Shown here one piece after another: positions 52,800 to 62,008 of a stretch of DNA of 64,000 nucleotides. The stretch is from assembly GCF_023015885.1 (NCBI RefSeq), contig NZ_JALKBE010000001.1:310001-374000 (forward strand), in the 5' to 3' direction. This DNA comes from Aliiroseovarius sp. S1123. Lineage in GTDB: Bacteria > Pseudomonadota > Alphaproteobacteria > Rhodobacterales > Rhodobacteraceae. Each line of letters opens with the position of its first letter. Within the stretch, counting starts at the first letter, position 1. Below the pieces are notes generated by a model. The model ran no database searches and was not told the DNA's origin. It saw only the letters and a list, made by a program, of their open reading frames with translations. Position numbers and translations under genes: made by a program.

Positions 52800-54916
52800 G
52801 ATTTTTCCTTTTTGGCATCAAAATACGCGGTAAGTGTCACGCCCGAGGTTGCGAGTTCTTCCAACAAAGGCGCAGGCGTGAACCACATCTCGCCATAGGC
52901 GCCAAGCGACTGCCGATAGTGGTTCATGCGTTCCAGAATCTGGCTCAATCCAATCTCGTCGGCGTAGTGCATCGGGCCGCCGCGCCAGTTTGGAAAGCCA
53001 TAACCATTGACCCAGATCAGGTCGCAATCACCCGGGCGCGTTGCAATGCCCTCTTCAAGGATGAGAAAGCCCTCGTTGATTAAGGGATAGAGGGATCGCT
53101 CAAGGATTTCCTGATCGTCGATGTCCCGGGGCGTCACTCCATGTAAGTTTGCTAACTCGGCGCTGATTTGAACAACCTCGGGATCTTCAACTCGTGTCCG
53201 GCCGTCGTAGACATAGCTTCCTCGCCCGGTTTTCTGGCCCAGTCGGCCCAACTCAAACAGTTTGTCCTGCACAGCCTGGTAAGTCGGGTCATGTGCGATT
53301 TCACTTCGCCGTTCCTGGCGTACGCGTGCGCCCACATCGACCCCGGCCAGATCTGCCATCGCGTGAATGCCCATGGCCATGCCGAAGTTCTCAAGGACGT
53401 CATCCACCTGTTTCGGCGTCGCCCCCTCAAGAAGCAGACGAGAACCTTCGCGGAAGTATGGCTCGAGCATCCGGTTTCCAACAAAGCCGTAGCACACGCC
53501 AACCGTGACAGGGAGCTTTCGGATCTTCTTTGCGACTGTGATTGCTGTTGCAATGACATCCGGAGCGGTCTTGGCGCCGCGCACCACCTCCAGCAAGCGC
53601 ATGACATTGGCCGGGCTGAAGAAATGGAGACCAATCACATCCTCCGGACGGGATGTGACCGCGGCGATTTCATCAAGATCCAACGTCGATGTGTTTGAGG
53701 CCAGTATCGCGCCGGGTTTGGCGTGCTGGCCCAACGCTTCGAAAATCTGGCGTTTGACATTCATGCTTTCAAACGCCGCTTCAATGATCAGGTCGGCCTC
53801 TGCGAGGTCGCCGTAGCTGAGCGTCCCGGTGGCGTTGGATACGATGGCCTCTGCCCGATCGGCACTGAGCCGCCCTTTTTGAGCCGCACGCTGAAAATGC
53901 TCCCGGACCTTTTCCAGCCCCTGTTCGAGCGCGCCTTGCGTGGTTTCAAGAAGCGTGACCGGATATCCCGCCTGCAGAAAGGCGATGGCAATGCCGCGCC
54001 CCATTGTTCCGGCACCGATCACAGCGACCGATGAAATGCTACGTGGTTGGTCAGCACGGGTAACGCCGGGAACCTTGGTGCATTCACGCTCTGCAAAGAA
54101 CAGATGCCGCCCCGCGCGCGATTGAGGTGTGTCGAGCAGTTCAGCGAAACCTGCCTTCTCTTGTGCCAACCCCTCGGCCAGCGGCATTTCGCACGCGGCC
54201 TCGATGGACACCAAACATCGTTCAGGGGCGACAAGGTTTTTGGACGTGTGCGCTATCTGGTCTCGGAAACCCGTCAGATATCCCTTCGGATCAGGGTGTG
54301 TGACGGTCATATCCGCGCAACTGCGTTTCGGATCGCCCTCATGGCTGACACGGGTGGCGAAACCCAAAACATGCGCGCGAAAATCCTGGTTGTTTTCAAG
54401 CAGCGCGTCGACCAGCCCACAAGACAGGGCATATTCGCCTTTCACGGGATCACCCGAGAGGATCATTTGCGTTGCCGCTTCCAGCCCGGAAATCCGGGGT
54501 AGTCGCTGGGTGCCGCCGGCACCAGGCAGCAGCCCCAGTTTGATCTCAGGTAGGCCCATCACGGCATCCGGCGTGGCGACACGGTAATCACAGGCAAGCG
54601 CGATCTCCAGCGCACCACCCATAGCGGGACCTGCTATCGCGGCGATAATGGGTTTTTTGCTGGTTTCAATCGTTACACACAGGTTTGGCAGGTCCGGCTT
54701 GTCCCAAACTGCCCCGGTACGGAACTCGACGATGTCAGCGCCGCCGCAAAAGAGCGGCAGAGCCGAGCATAGAACGATAGCTTTGACCTGTTCATCGGCG
54801 TCCAACTCGTGGATGGCCGAGGAAAGCGCCTGCCGCATCTTCAGGCCAAGAGCGTTCACTGGCGGGGCATTCAGCTCAATGAAAGCGACACCCTCGGTGT
54901 GTTTAATGGAAATCAT
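52796..54916 (-). CDS. Bifunctional enoyl-CoA hydratase / 3-hydroxyacyl-CoA dehydrogenase
   Basis: FadB/MFE-type enzyme of 706 residues. The N-terminal crotonase domain (1-~190) has acid residues Glu104 (GGALEIALACDYR) and Glu124 (GLPEIKLGLLPGAGGTQRLP). The NAD-binding dehydrogenase domain begins at about 295 (VAVIGAGTMGRGIAIAF), with the catalytic His in GLHFFSPANVMRLLE. Start at 54916 (MISIKHTEGVAFIEL) has GAGG upstream; the longer frame overlaps the cupin gene. Eleven bases after the cupin stop. Supplies hydration and oxidation steps. Confidence 0.92.
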   Translation of the reverse strand: MISIKHTEGVAFIELNAPPVNALGLKMRQALSSAIHELDADEQVKAIVLCSALPLFCGGADIVEFRTGAVWDKPDLPNLCVTIETSKKPIIAAIAGPAMGGALEIALACDYRVATPDAVMGLPEIKLGLLPGAGGTQRLPRISGLEAATQMILSGDPVKGEYALSCGLVDALLENNQDFRAHVLGFATRVSHEGDPKRSCADMTVTHPDPKGYLTGFRDQIAHTSKNLVAPERCLVSIEAACEMPLAEGLAQEKAGFAELLDTPQSRAGRHLFFAERECTKVPGVTRADQPRSISSVAVIGAGTMGRGIAIAFLQAGYPVTLLETTQGALEQGLEKVREHFQRAAQKGRLSADRAEAIVSNATGTLSYGDLAEADLIIEAAFESMNVKRQIFEALGQHAKPGAILASNTSTLDLDEIAAVTSRPEDVIGLHFFSPANVMRLLEVVRGAKTAPDVIATAITVAKKIRKLPVTVGVCYGFVGNRMLEPYFREGSRLLLEGATPKQVDDVLENFGMAMGIHAMADLAGVDVGARVRQERRSEIAHDPTYQAVQDKLFELGRLGQKTGRGSYVYDGRTRVEDPEVVQISAELANLHGVTPRDIDDQEILERSLYPLINEGFLILEEGIATRPGDCDLIWVNGYGFPNWRGGPMHYADEIGLSQILERMNHYRQSLGAYGEMWFTPAPLLEELATSGVTLTAYFDAKKEKS

Positions 54917-54927
54917 GTTTGGAAACC

Positions 54928-55614
54928 TCAATTGGACTGCTTGGCAAGATCTTGTTCGATCTCTGCCCAATCGTCGAAGTGGATTACATTGCAGGGTGAA
55001 TTCACGTTCTCGAGCCAGACAAAGACGGAGATGAATGGCTGGTCATAGACCCGGGTGGCGTGGGGATCGCCCGCCGCGTTCCAGATAAGTGATCCAGCCG
55101 GATAATCCTGCCAGTCACGGGTGCCAAACCGCCAACCAGATTTCTCGGACAGGTTCAGGTACAGCTCTGGCGCGTCGTGGTTGTGGTCGCGATACAGCGT
55201 CCTTGGGCCCAGCATGAAAATGCCAAGGTTGAAATCGGGATGGTGATGTCCACATGCGTCTGGCCCAATCAGCAGAGTATGTAGGTTACACTTTGTGTAT
55301 CCCTCGCCCAATTCGGCACCAGGGGGATAGAATTGGGCGTTGTCTTCGCGCCAGATCAGATCATCCTTGGCCGCTTTCAGACAACGTGCGATTTCTTGCA
55401 ATTCGGGGGCGACAATCCCGGCGATGGCGTTCTTCAGAACCTCATCGTGCCGGGTTCCTTGGGGAGGTAAATCAATGAGCCGCTCGTCGGACAGGTCCAT
55501 GGCTGCCAGCTTGTCCAACGTCAGATCAACGCCGCGCGGGGCAGCTCTATGTGCCTGCAGATAGGTGACAATGGAATGAATAAGCGCCTGAATACGACGT
55601 TGCTTGTCTGTCAT
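54928..55614 (-). CDS. DMSP-lyase-like cupin (cupin-DLL superfamily)
   Basis: Protein of 228 residues; the C-terminal half is a cupin barrel. The first cupin motif reads HNHDAPELYLNL, giving His144, His146, Glu150 and Tyr152. Motif 2 contributes His185 (AAGDPHATRVYD). The HxHxAxELYxxL pattern and the H-x3-E-x-Y...H ligand set match those described for the DMSP lyase DddQ (metal-bound His, Glu, Tyr, His). Enzymes of this group eliminate dimethylsulfide from DMSP to give acrylate. The operon partners are beta-oxidation genes, so a different onium or acid substrate is possible. Its start overlaps the acyl-CoA synthetase stop by four bases. Confidence 0.75.
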   Translation of the reverse strand: MTDKQRRIQALIHSIVTYLQAHRAAPRGVDLTLDKLAAMDLSDERLIDLPPQGTRHDEVLKNAIAGIVAPELQEIARCLKAAKDDLIWREDNAQFYPPGAELGEGYTKCNLHTLLIGPDACGHHHPDFNLGIFMLGPRTLYRDHNHDAPELYLNLSEKSGWRFGTRDWQDYPAGSLIWNAAGDPHATRVYDQPFISVFVWLENVNSPCNVIHFDDWAEIEQDLAKQSN

Positions 55615-57236
55615 GATTTTAGGCCCGCGCGAGTTGAAATGTCTTGCCGCACGAGCTTCTTGTCGAGCTTGCCGACGCTGGTTTTAGGAAGGCTGGTGAC
55701 AAAGAATATACCGTCGGGAACTGCCCATTTTGAGATCTCGCCTGCGTCGACGCGCGACTGGATTTCTTCAATGACTCTCAAGCGCACAATATCCGGATCG
55801 GCATCCTTTGCGGCTTGAGCGACCAACACTGGCCGCTCGCCCCACTTCGCGTGCGGCAGCCCGATCGCGGCGACGTCCTCGATGCCACCACAAGACGATG
55901 CTATGTTTTCCAGTGCCAGTGAGGAAATCCACTCGCCGCCGGTCTTGATCACGTCCTTGAGGCGGTCAGTGATCTGCAACGACCCATTCTCGCGGATATA
56001 CCCAACATCCCCGGTATGCAGATACCCACCATCCCAAAGTTCATCTGAGGCTTGCGCGTTGTCCAGATAGCCTTGTGTCAACCAGGGAGCCCGAGCAACA
56101 ACTTCGCCGGTTGTTTCGCCATCATGTGGGACCTCCTGCATATCCGGTGTCACAACGCGAAGGTCGACAAGCGGGCCGGGAAAGCCGGTTTGCGCCTGCA
56201 CCTCTGGATCGTCGCTGGACAAATCGGCCACTGTCAAAAACGGACAGGTTTCGGACATCCCATATGCCGCATGCAAGGATATGCCTGCCGCCGCCGCCCG
56301 GTCCTGTAGAATGCGCGGCAAAGCGGCCCCGCCAATGATGACCTTCCATTGGCTTAGGTCAGTTTGCGGGCAGTTGGGATGGTCGAGCACCATTGACAGA
56401 ACCGTGGGCACGCAATGGGAAAAGGTGACGTTTTCGTCTTCAATCAATCGCAAGATTGTTTCAGGGTCATATCGACCGGGATAGACCTGACGCAGCCCCA
56501 GCATCGTTGCGGCATATGGAAATCCCCAGCCGTGGACGTGAAACAAGGGCGTCAGCGGCATGTAGACGTCGCCGCGATGAAATCCGGCGTTTCCGGGCCA
56601 CGCTCCGAAGCCGGCGATCAGGCCCAACGTGTGAAGGACCAACTGCCGATGTGAATAGCTCACCCCTTTGGGATTGCCGGTTGTCCCAGTCGTATAAAAC
56701 AGGGTTGCGGTTTGGTTTTCATCGAAGTCCGGGAAGTCAAAGCTGCCTGAGGCATCGCCTATCCACTCTTCATATCCTTCACCGTCGCCAATCGGCACAA
56801 TGATGATGTCCCGATCAAAATCCGATTTGATGTCATCAATGAGCGGCATGAAATCGCGGTGCACGATAATCAGGTCCGGCTGCCCATGGTTGATCGTATA
56901 GAGAACCTGGGCAGGAGATAGACGGACGTTGATCGTGAAAAGGGACGCGCCCATCATCGGGATCGCGAAAAAACACTCAAGATAACGGTGCGTATCCCAA
57001 TCCATGACACCGACGCGCATGCCCTCATGTATCCCGCTGGCCTTTAGAGAATTGGCAAGTTGGCGCACGCGTTTGCCCAAGTCCGCGTAACTCAGCCGCA
57101 TTTCGGTGCCGCTGACGATCTCTTGGCTGGCTGACGCAAGCTGGGATCCGGCCAGCAAGTGTTTAATCAGCAATGGATAGCCATATGCATTTGGCGAAGG
57201 TGAAAGTGGTGGCATGAAGGTGGAATCCCATAGCAT
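55611..57236 (-). CDS. Acyl-CoA synthetase (AMP-forming)
   Basis: ANL-superfamily ligase of 541 residues activating a carboxylate with ATP and CoA. AMP-binding motif YTTGTTGNPKGVSYSHRQ, then AAYGMSETCP (A5), YLHTGDVGYI (A7) and DRLKDVIKTGGEWISS (A8). The C-terminal lysine motif KTSVGKLDKK is present. AlkK/medium-chain fatty-acid ligase-like; the short-chain or onium acid specificity cannot be read. Start could be 57236 or the ATG at 57215; neither has a clear ribosome site. First gene of the catabolic unit, divergent from the LysR gene. Confidence 0.88.
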   Translation of the reverse strand: MLWDSTFMPPLSPSPNAYGYPLLIKHLLAGSQLASASQEIVSGTEMRLSYADLGKRVRQLANSLKASGIHEGMRVGVMDWDTHRYLECFFAIPMMGASLFTINVRLSPAQVLYTINHGQPDLIIVHRDFMPLIDDIKSDFDRDIIIVPIGDGEGYEEWIGDASGSFDFPDFDENQTATLFYTTGTTGNPKGVSYSHRQLVLHTLGLIAGFGAWPGNAGFHRGDVYMPLTPLFHVHGWGFPYAATMLGLRQVYPGRYDPETILRLIEDENVTFSHCVPTVLSMVLDHPNCPQTDLSQWKVIIGGAALPRILQDRAAAAGISLHAAYGMSETCPFLTVADLSSDDPEVQAQTGFPGPLVDLRVVTPDMQEVPHDGETTGEVVARAPWLTQGYLDNAQASDELWDGGYLHTGDVGYIRENGSLQITDRLKDVIKTGGEWISSLALENIASSCGGIEDVAAIGLPHAKWGERPVLVAQAAKDADPDIVRLRVIEEIQSRVDAGEISKWAVPDGIFFVTSLPKTSVGKLDKKLVRQDISTRAGLKS

Positions 57237-57277
57237 CTCTATCTGCTAATCTGACATTTCTCACCCAGTCGAAGAAT

Positions 57278-57296
57278 TGAAAGAAATTTCCTTTCA
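57278..57296. promoter_or_regulatory. Inverted repeat between the catabolic operon and its LysR gene
   Basis: TGAAAG, seven bases, CTTTCA, containing the internal palindrome GAAATTTC (57283-57290). It lies in the 216-base divergent region, about 40 bases from the acyl-CoA synthetase start. Candidate LysR binding site by position. Confidence 0.4.
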
Positions 57297-57452
57297 TCAA
57301 GAAATTCTAACCGATCATATCGCACCGCGAATTGCGTTTTACCCCCTGACAGGCTATGAAAAAGAGTATCAAAACCCTGCTGCATTCGCGCCCGTCGCCG
57401 GATAACTCTGCTTGAGGGTAAGCAGAATTGATTTCATCGAGGAGATGCAGCA

Positions 57453-58376
57453 ATGACCACTCACATGCCCACGCTGGTTTCACTGCGCGCTTTTGAGGCA
57501 GTGGCGCGTCACAAGAGTTTCCGAAAGGCTGCAGGAGAGATTTGTGTGACGCACGCGGCGGTCAGCCACCAAGTCAAAGCATTGGAAACATCAATCGGCG
57601 TTAAGCTGCTGGAACGCACAAGCCGTTCGGTCGAACTGACACCGGCTGGCGAGCAGTATTACCCGCCAGTACGCGAACACATTCAGGGAATCATCAAAGC
57701 CACACGGCGCATCCAGACACCTGAGGAACCGGACGTGTTGCTCGTTCAGTCCTACGCAAGTTTCAACACAATGTGGCTCCAACCCAGATTGGCTGAATTT
57801 CTTCAGGATAATCCGGACACACGCGTGCGCATAGTCTCTACCTTTGAAGACGGTGATTATGACATGCACCGGTTCGATGTGGGCGTGTTCAATGCACCAC
57901 CATTTGACAAACGGTTTAACTATAGCCCCTTGTTCGAAACCGATATCTACCCGGTATGTGCTCCAGAGGCCTTGAAAACCGCAAGCGGTGGAGTGCCGCT
58001 GGAAGAGCTAAGAAATTTCCTGCTGTTGAGTGTCCCAAGCACATGGAATGAGCCGGATGACTGGGACTGTTGGTTGGATGCGGCAGGCTTAGATCGCGAA
58101 ACCATGAAATTTGGCTCAATCTTCGATAACTACCCTCTTGTCCGCGAAGCCGTTTTGAACAACCACGGAATGAGCATCTCAAGGGCACCGTTTTGCACGC
58201 GTGATCTTGAAAGGGGGCGCTTGGTCAGACCGTTCGACATTTCGGTGCCAGAGCCAGGCCGCTGGTATCTGGCGACGCAAAAAGAACGTGCACCCAACCC
58301 AAAGCTCGATACGTTTGTGGACTGGCTGTACGAACAGATCGAGGCCGACCCAGCCATGCGGTTCTTCCGGGCCTGA
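57453..58376 (+). CDS. LysR-family regulator (GcvA-like)
   Basis: Regulator of 307 residues. Winged helix 5-65 with HKSFRKAAGEICVTHAAVSHQVKALE is the GcvA/AmpR-type signature; an effector-binding domain follows. Divergent from the acyl-CoA synthetase-cupin-fadB-thiolase unit and convergent to the second betaine-type transporter operon, so it probably controls the former and perhaps the latter. GAGGAG lies upstream of the ATG. Confidence 0.9.
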   Translation: MTTHMPTLVSLRAFEAVARHKSFRKAAGEICVTHAAVSHQVKALETSIGVKLLERTSRSVELTPAGEQYYPPVREHIQGIIKATRRIQTPEEPDVLLVQSYASFNTMWLQPRLAEFLQDNPDTRVRIVSTFEDGDYDMHRFDVGVFNAPPFDKRFNYSPLFETDIYPVCAPEALKTASGGVPLEELRNFLLLSVPSTWNEPDDWDCWLDAAGLDRETMKFGSIFDNYPLVREAVLNNHGMSISRAPFCTRDLERGRLVRPFDISVPEPGRWYLATQKERAPNPKLDTFVDWLYEQIEADPAMRFFRA

Positions 58377-58409
58377 TCTGTTGACTTACAGCTCTGCCGT
58401 CAGCGCGCG

Positions 58410-59468
58410 TCAGGACTGACGCGCACCTGCTTCGGAGGCAACACGAGGGACGAGAGCGCGAACCAGTTCAGTCATATCCAGTGAGCCGACCGTCTCTTCC
58501 CCATCCTTGACGATATAGGCGTGTGACGTATCGCCGCCAGACCGCGCGATCATGCTTTCGAGCGTGTCGTTCACGTCCACTTCGCCATGCGCATCTTTTG
58601 GCACTTTGCCGCCTACAAGCGGGGTCATAATCGAGCGCACCCGCAGAACCCGTGCGCGGTTGATGTCGCTCACGAAGTCTTCGATGTAGGGATCGTTAGG
58701 GTTCAACAGAATATGCTGCGGCTCGCCCTGTTGTACAACAAAACCATCCTTCAAGATCACAAGGTGATCGGCCAGCTTCAGCGCCTCATCAAGATCGTGA
58801 GTGATGAAGATGATGGTCTTGTGCAGCTCTTTTTGCAGCTCGAGAAGCAGGTCCTGCATGTCAGTCCGGATCAGCGGATCAAGGGCCGAGAAAGCCTCGT
58901 CCATCAGCATGATCGGTGTGTTTGCACTCAGTGCCCGAGCAATGCCCACACGCTGTTGCATCCCACCAGACAGCTGCGCCGGATAATGGTTCTCGAACCC
59001 GCTCAGACCCACGCGATCCAGCCATTTCGCGGCTTCCTTATCGCAATCCGCCTCAGGCTCGCCACGCACCGACAAGGGCATGCCTGCATTCTTCAGCACG
59101 GTCTTGTGCGGCAATAACGCGAACTTCTGGAAAACCATCGACATCTTTTCTTGACGGGCATGACGCAGCCCGTCCTCGGACAGTTGCATCACATCTTCGC
59201 CCTGCACGATGATCTCGCCCGCAGTGGGTTCGATCAACCGGTTCAGGTGGCGGATCAGCGTGGATTTACCCGAGCCTGACAGGCCCATGACCACTGTGAT
59301 TTCCCCCGCCTGCATATCGACGTTGATGTTGTTGAGACCCAACACGTGCCCGTGCTGCGCCAGCAATTCTTCTTTGCCCATGCCATCCTGGACATGGTGC
59401 AACACGTCCTTGTCGCGGGCGCCAAAGATTTTATAGAGCCCGGACAGGCGGACCATTGGTTGTGTCAT
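58410..59468 (-). CDS. Glycine betaine/onium ABC importer, ATP-binding protein
   Basis: ProV/OpuAA-type ATPase of 352 residues. Walker A GLSGSGKST, signature LSGGMQQRVGIARA, Walker B MLMDEAFSALDPL (Ala in place of the usual Pro, as in E. coli ProV). A C-terminal CBS-type region (about 275-345) could sense ionic strength. A hairpin GCGCGTCA/TGACGCGC (58405-58424) spans the stop. Last gene of a SBP-permease-ATPase operon, 12 bases after the permease. Confidence 0.9.
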   Translation of the reverse strand: MTQPMVRLSGLYKIFGARDKDVLHHVQDGMGKEELLAQHGHVLGLNNINVDMQAGEITVVMGLSGSGKSTLIRHLNRLIEPTAGEIIVQGEDVMQLSEDGLRHARQEKMSMVFQKFALLPHKTVLKNAGMPLSVRGEPEADCDKEAAKWLDRVGLSGFENHYPAQLSGGMQQRVGIARALSANTPIMLMDEAFSALDPLIRTDMQDLLLELQKELHKTIIFITHDLDEALKLADHLVILKDGFVVQQGEPQHILLNPNDPYIEDFVSDINRARVLRVRSIMTPLVGGKVPKDAHGEVDVNDTLESMIARSGGDTSHAYIVKDGEETVGSLDMTELVRALVPRVASEAGARQS

Positions 59469-59480
59469 TGAACCGGCTCC

Positions 59481-60509
59481 TTAGTGTTTGACTTGGGTCT
59501 TATCGACCCGTGTGAGAGCTGCCTTGGACACGCGGTCAAGGATCACTGCCAGCAGAACAATGCCGATACCCGCAACGATGCCCACACCCAGTTCAAGGTT
59601 TCGGATACCGCGCAACACGTTCACGCCAAGGCCAGGGGCCGAAACAAGAGAGGCGATCACGACCATGGCAAGGCTCATCATGATGGTCTGGTTGATCCCG
59701 GCCATGATGTTCGGCAGCGCCAGCGGCAATTGTACTCGCATCAGTTTCTGGCGGTCATTCATGCCAAAGGCATTGGCCGCTTCGATCACGTCCTGATCTA
59801 CAAGGCGGATGCCAAGGTCGGTCAAACGGATCACCGGCACAATCGCGTAAAGGATGATCGCAATCCCGTACAGTTTGGATTCCGTGACCGAGAACAAGAA
59901 AATCAGAGGGATCAGGTACACGAAAGTCGGCAGGGTCTGCAGCAGGTCGAGTAACGGAACCACGCTTTTTTGCAATCGGTCGGATTTCGACATGGCAATT
60001 CCAATGGGCACACCGAAAAGCACTGATATCGTAGTACATACAAAGATGATCGACAGGGTCTGCATCGCCACATCGTAGTGGTCTACGACGGCCAGCAGCA
60101 TAATCGAGACGGCGACGAAGATCGTCACAGGGCGCGAACGCGACGCGTACCAGGAAATCGCCACCAGAAGCGGGACCATGATGAACCATGGCGTCGCTTC
60201 AAACAGCCAAAGTGCGCCATCCAACATCCAGCTCAGTGGCTGTGTAATCGGGTCCAGAACAGTTTTTAGAGCCGGTTTGGCTGCCAGAAACCCTTCTTCG
60301 ATACCGTTGGTTACATCGCGTGACTGCCATATGCGGTTGCAGCTTTCATGCAGATTATCAAACGAGGGGATTGGAATGAGGGGCCCAGAGGCCTCTTCTC
60401 CTCTTGCTTGCGCCGCAAGATCCGCCAGCGAAAGAGGCGCTTTGTCGTCTGACGTGCCGCACCAGTCGCTCAACCCCAAGGCGCTGAATATCTCGTCGTA
60501 GAAGGCCAT
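59481..60509 (-). CDS. Glycine betaine/onium ABC importer, permease
   Basis: ProW-type permease of 342 residues. The first ~90 residues form a hydrophilic extension as in E. coli ProW. About six to seven membrane helices follow, with the ATPase-contact loop MNDRQKLMRVQLPLALPNIMAGINQT. It is a paralogue of choW in this window, with a longer N-terminus. 67 bases after the binding-protein gene, across a stable hairpin. Confidence 0.9.
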   Translation of the reverse strand: MAFYDEIFSALGLSDWCGTSDDKAPLSLADLAAQARGEEASGPLIPIPSFDNLHESCNRIWQSRDVTNGIEEGFLAAKPALKTVLDPITQPLSWMLDGALWLFEATPWFIMVPLLVAISWYASRSRPVTIFVAVSIMLLAVVDHYDVAMQTLSIIFVCTTISVLFGVPIGIAMSKSDRLQKSVVPLLDLLQTLPTFVYLIPLIFLFSVTESKLYGIAIILYAIVPVIRLTDLGIRLVDQDVIEAANAFGMNDRQKLMRVQLPLALPNIMAGINQTIMMSLAMVVIASLVSAPGLGVNVLRGIRNLELGVGIVAGIGIVLLAVILDRVSKAALTRVDKTQVKH

Positions 60510-60540
60510 TAATTCTACTTCCCCATCCAGGTTAATGCGT

Positions 60541-60566
60541 CAGGGGCATCGCTGAGGATGCCCCTG
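60541..60566 (-). other. Stable intercistronic hairpin after the binding-protein gene
   Basis: CAGGGGCATC / GATGCCCCTG, ten perfect pairs with a six-base loop, 11 bases after the stop at 60577. No T-run follows on the minus strand, so it more likely protects the upstream mRNA and raises binding-protein yield than terminates. Confidence 0.55.
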
Positions 60567-60576
60567 TCCATGCAGT

Positions 60577-61548
60577 TTACTGCAGCAATGCGGAAAGTTT
60601 GTCGCGCGCAGCATCGTTAAGCCACGCCCCCCAGACATCCTTGTAGGTCGTCAGAAAGTGCACAGCACCTTCATCGTAGGAGGCGTTGTTGTCCTCGACC
60701 CATGCCAGCGTTTCGCCCATCTGTGCGTTGGTGAAGGACAGATTTGTCATCAGCTCAGAGATTTCTGCGTTTTCAGCCATGAATTCCTTGGAAAGAACTG
60801 TAACCACTTCACTGCGAGGGAAGGTGCTCATTGCTGGCGTCTCGCATTCCGCTGTGATGTTGCAGGCGTGCTTTTCAGGGTCATGGGGGCCCATATCGAC
60901 CAGGGTCATCGGGTATTTGCCCAGTACCGATGTCGGTGCCCAATAAAAACCGAACCACGGCTCTTTGTTTTCGTAGGCGGCAGCGATCGAAGCCGCAAGG
61001 GTTTCGCCTGATCCATGCACGAAGTTTTCAATGCCTGCATCAATCAACCCGCCTGCCTTCATCAGGTTGGTGCTGACATTCAGACAAGTCCATCCCTCGG
61101 GGCAATTGTGAAAGCGATTTCCGACGAGTTCGGGATTGGCTGCGATGCCTTCAATTGTTGCCAGTTCCGGATGCTCCTCCACAAGGTAGTTCGGAACAAA
61201 GAACCCTTCGACACCGCCATCTGATAGAACTTCGGTCACAGGAATGATTGCACCTGAGTCAACCAGCCCTTGGTAAGCCGGCGCGCCGTTTGTCCAGATT
61301 TCGGTCAGAATATCGGGCTCTCCGGTCTCGGATACGGATGCCAGCGCAGGGTTGCTCGAGAGCGGCATTGCGGTGACGTCGCACCCGTAGCCTTCCTCTA
61401 TCAGGAACTTCGCAACCGCTGTGACGATCTGCGCAGACCCCCAGTCGCCTTGCATGATAGATACTTCACCGCATTCGTCCGCTTGGGCCGCCGAGGCGGT
61501 AATTGCCGCAGCAAATACACACCCGAGCCCCGTTGAAATCTTGAACAT
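60577..61548 (-). CDS. Glycine betaine/carnitine/DMSP-type periplasmic binding protein
   Basis: OpuAC/ProX-type binding protein of 323 residues with a signal peptide (AAAITASAAQA-DE). MQGDWGSAQIVTAVAKFL and FGFYWAPTSVLGKYPM supply Trp and Tyr residues of the kind that cage quaternary ammonium or sulfonium groups. Several cysteines (GYGCDV, NCPEGWTC, KHACNI, AECET) suggest disulfides. ATG at 61548 has AGGAGGAAAG upstream. The ligand may be betaine, carnitine or DMSP. Next to the catabolic cluster, so its ligand is probably that cluster's substrate. Confidence 0.88.
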   Translation of the reverse strand: MFKISTGLGCVFAAAITASAAQADECGEVSIMQGDWGSAQIVTAVAKFLIEEGYGCDVTAMPLSSNPALASVSETGEPDILTEIWTNGAPAYQGLVDSGAIIPVTEVLSDGGVEGFFVPNYLVEEHPELATIEGIAANPELVGNRFHNCPEGWTCLNVSTNLMKAGGLIDAGIENFVHGSGETLAASIAAAYENKEPWFGFYWAPTSVLGKYPMTLVDMGPHDPEKHACNITAECETPAMSTFPRSEVVTVLSKEFMAENAEISELMTNLSFTNAQMGETLAWVEDNNASYDEGAVHFLTTYKDVWGAWLNDAARDKLSALLQ

Positions 61549-62008
61549 TTCTTTCCTCCTTGTCATCGGCGAAACAGGGGCAGAGAAACGCTCCAAACCA
61601 AAATTCGCCTTATTTGTAGAGATGATTTGTACCGATAGGCCCAAGAGTAAAAAACTGAAAAGAATTTTGAATCATGTACAATTGCTTACAGGTAAAATGT
61701 CACAGCTAAGCTCGTGCACAGTGACCTTCGCTCCGACGAATACGTCTTAGATGCAAATCCTTGAGTGGCATATGCAGGTGAGTTTTCGGATCTTTTTTTT
61801 AAGAGACAGAACGAGGTGTCATCACACCCAAGGGTGTCCATTCTGGACTTGTCACTTTCATTCGAGCGAACTGCAGCATTGAGTCAATGTGGGCACCCTA
61901 CGGTCATTCGCGTCTGTTGCGACGAATGTCCGATATGGACCGATAGCTTTTTAGAAACCATGCCAACGAATAATTGCAAGCCCGGAATAGCTGTTTTGCG
62001 ATGGGCCT
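61549..62008. other. 460-base intergenic region
   Basis: No credible gene. The left part must carry the promoter for the binding-protein operon (leftwards) and is AT-rich around 61640-61700. About 61850-61950 resembles the decayed repeat-like sequence also seen after proS (CATTCG..., GAATGTCCG... words). Visibly more AT-rich than the housekeeping part of the window. Confidence 0.4.
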
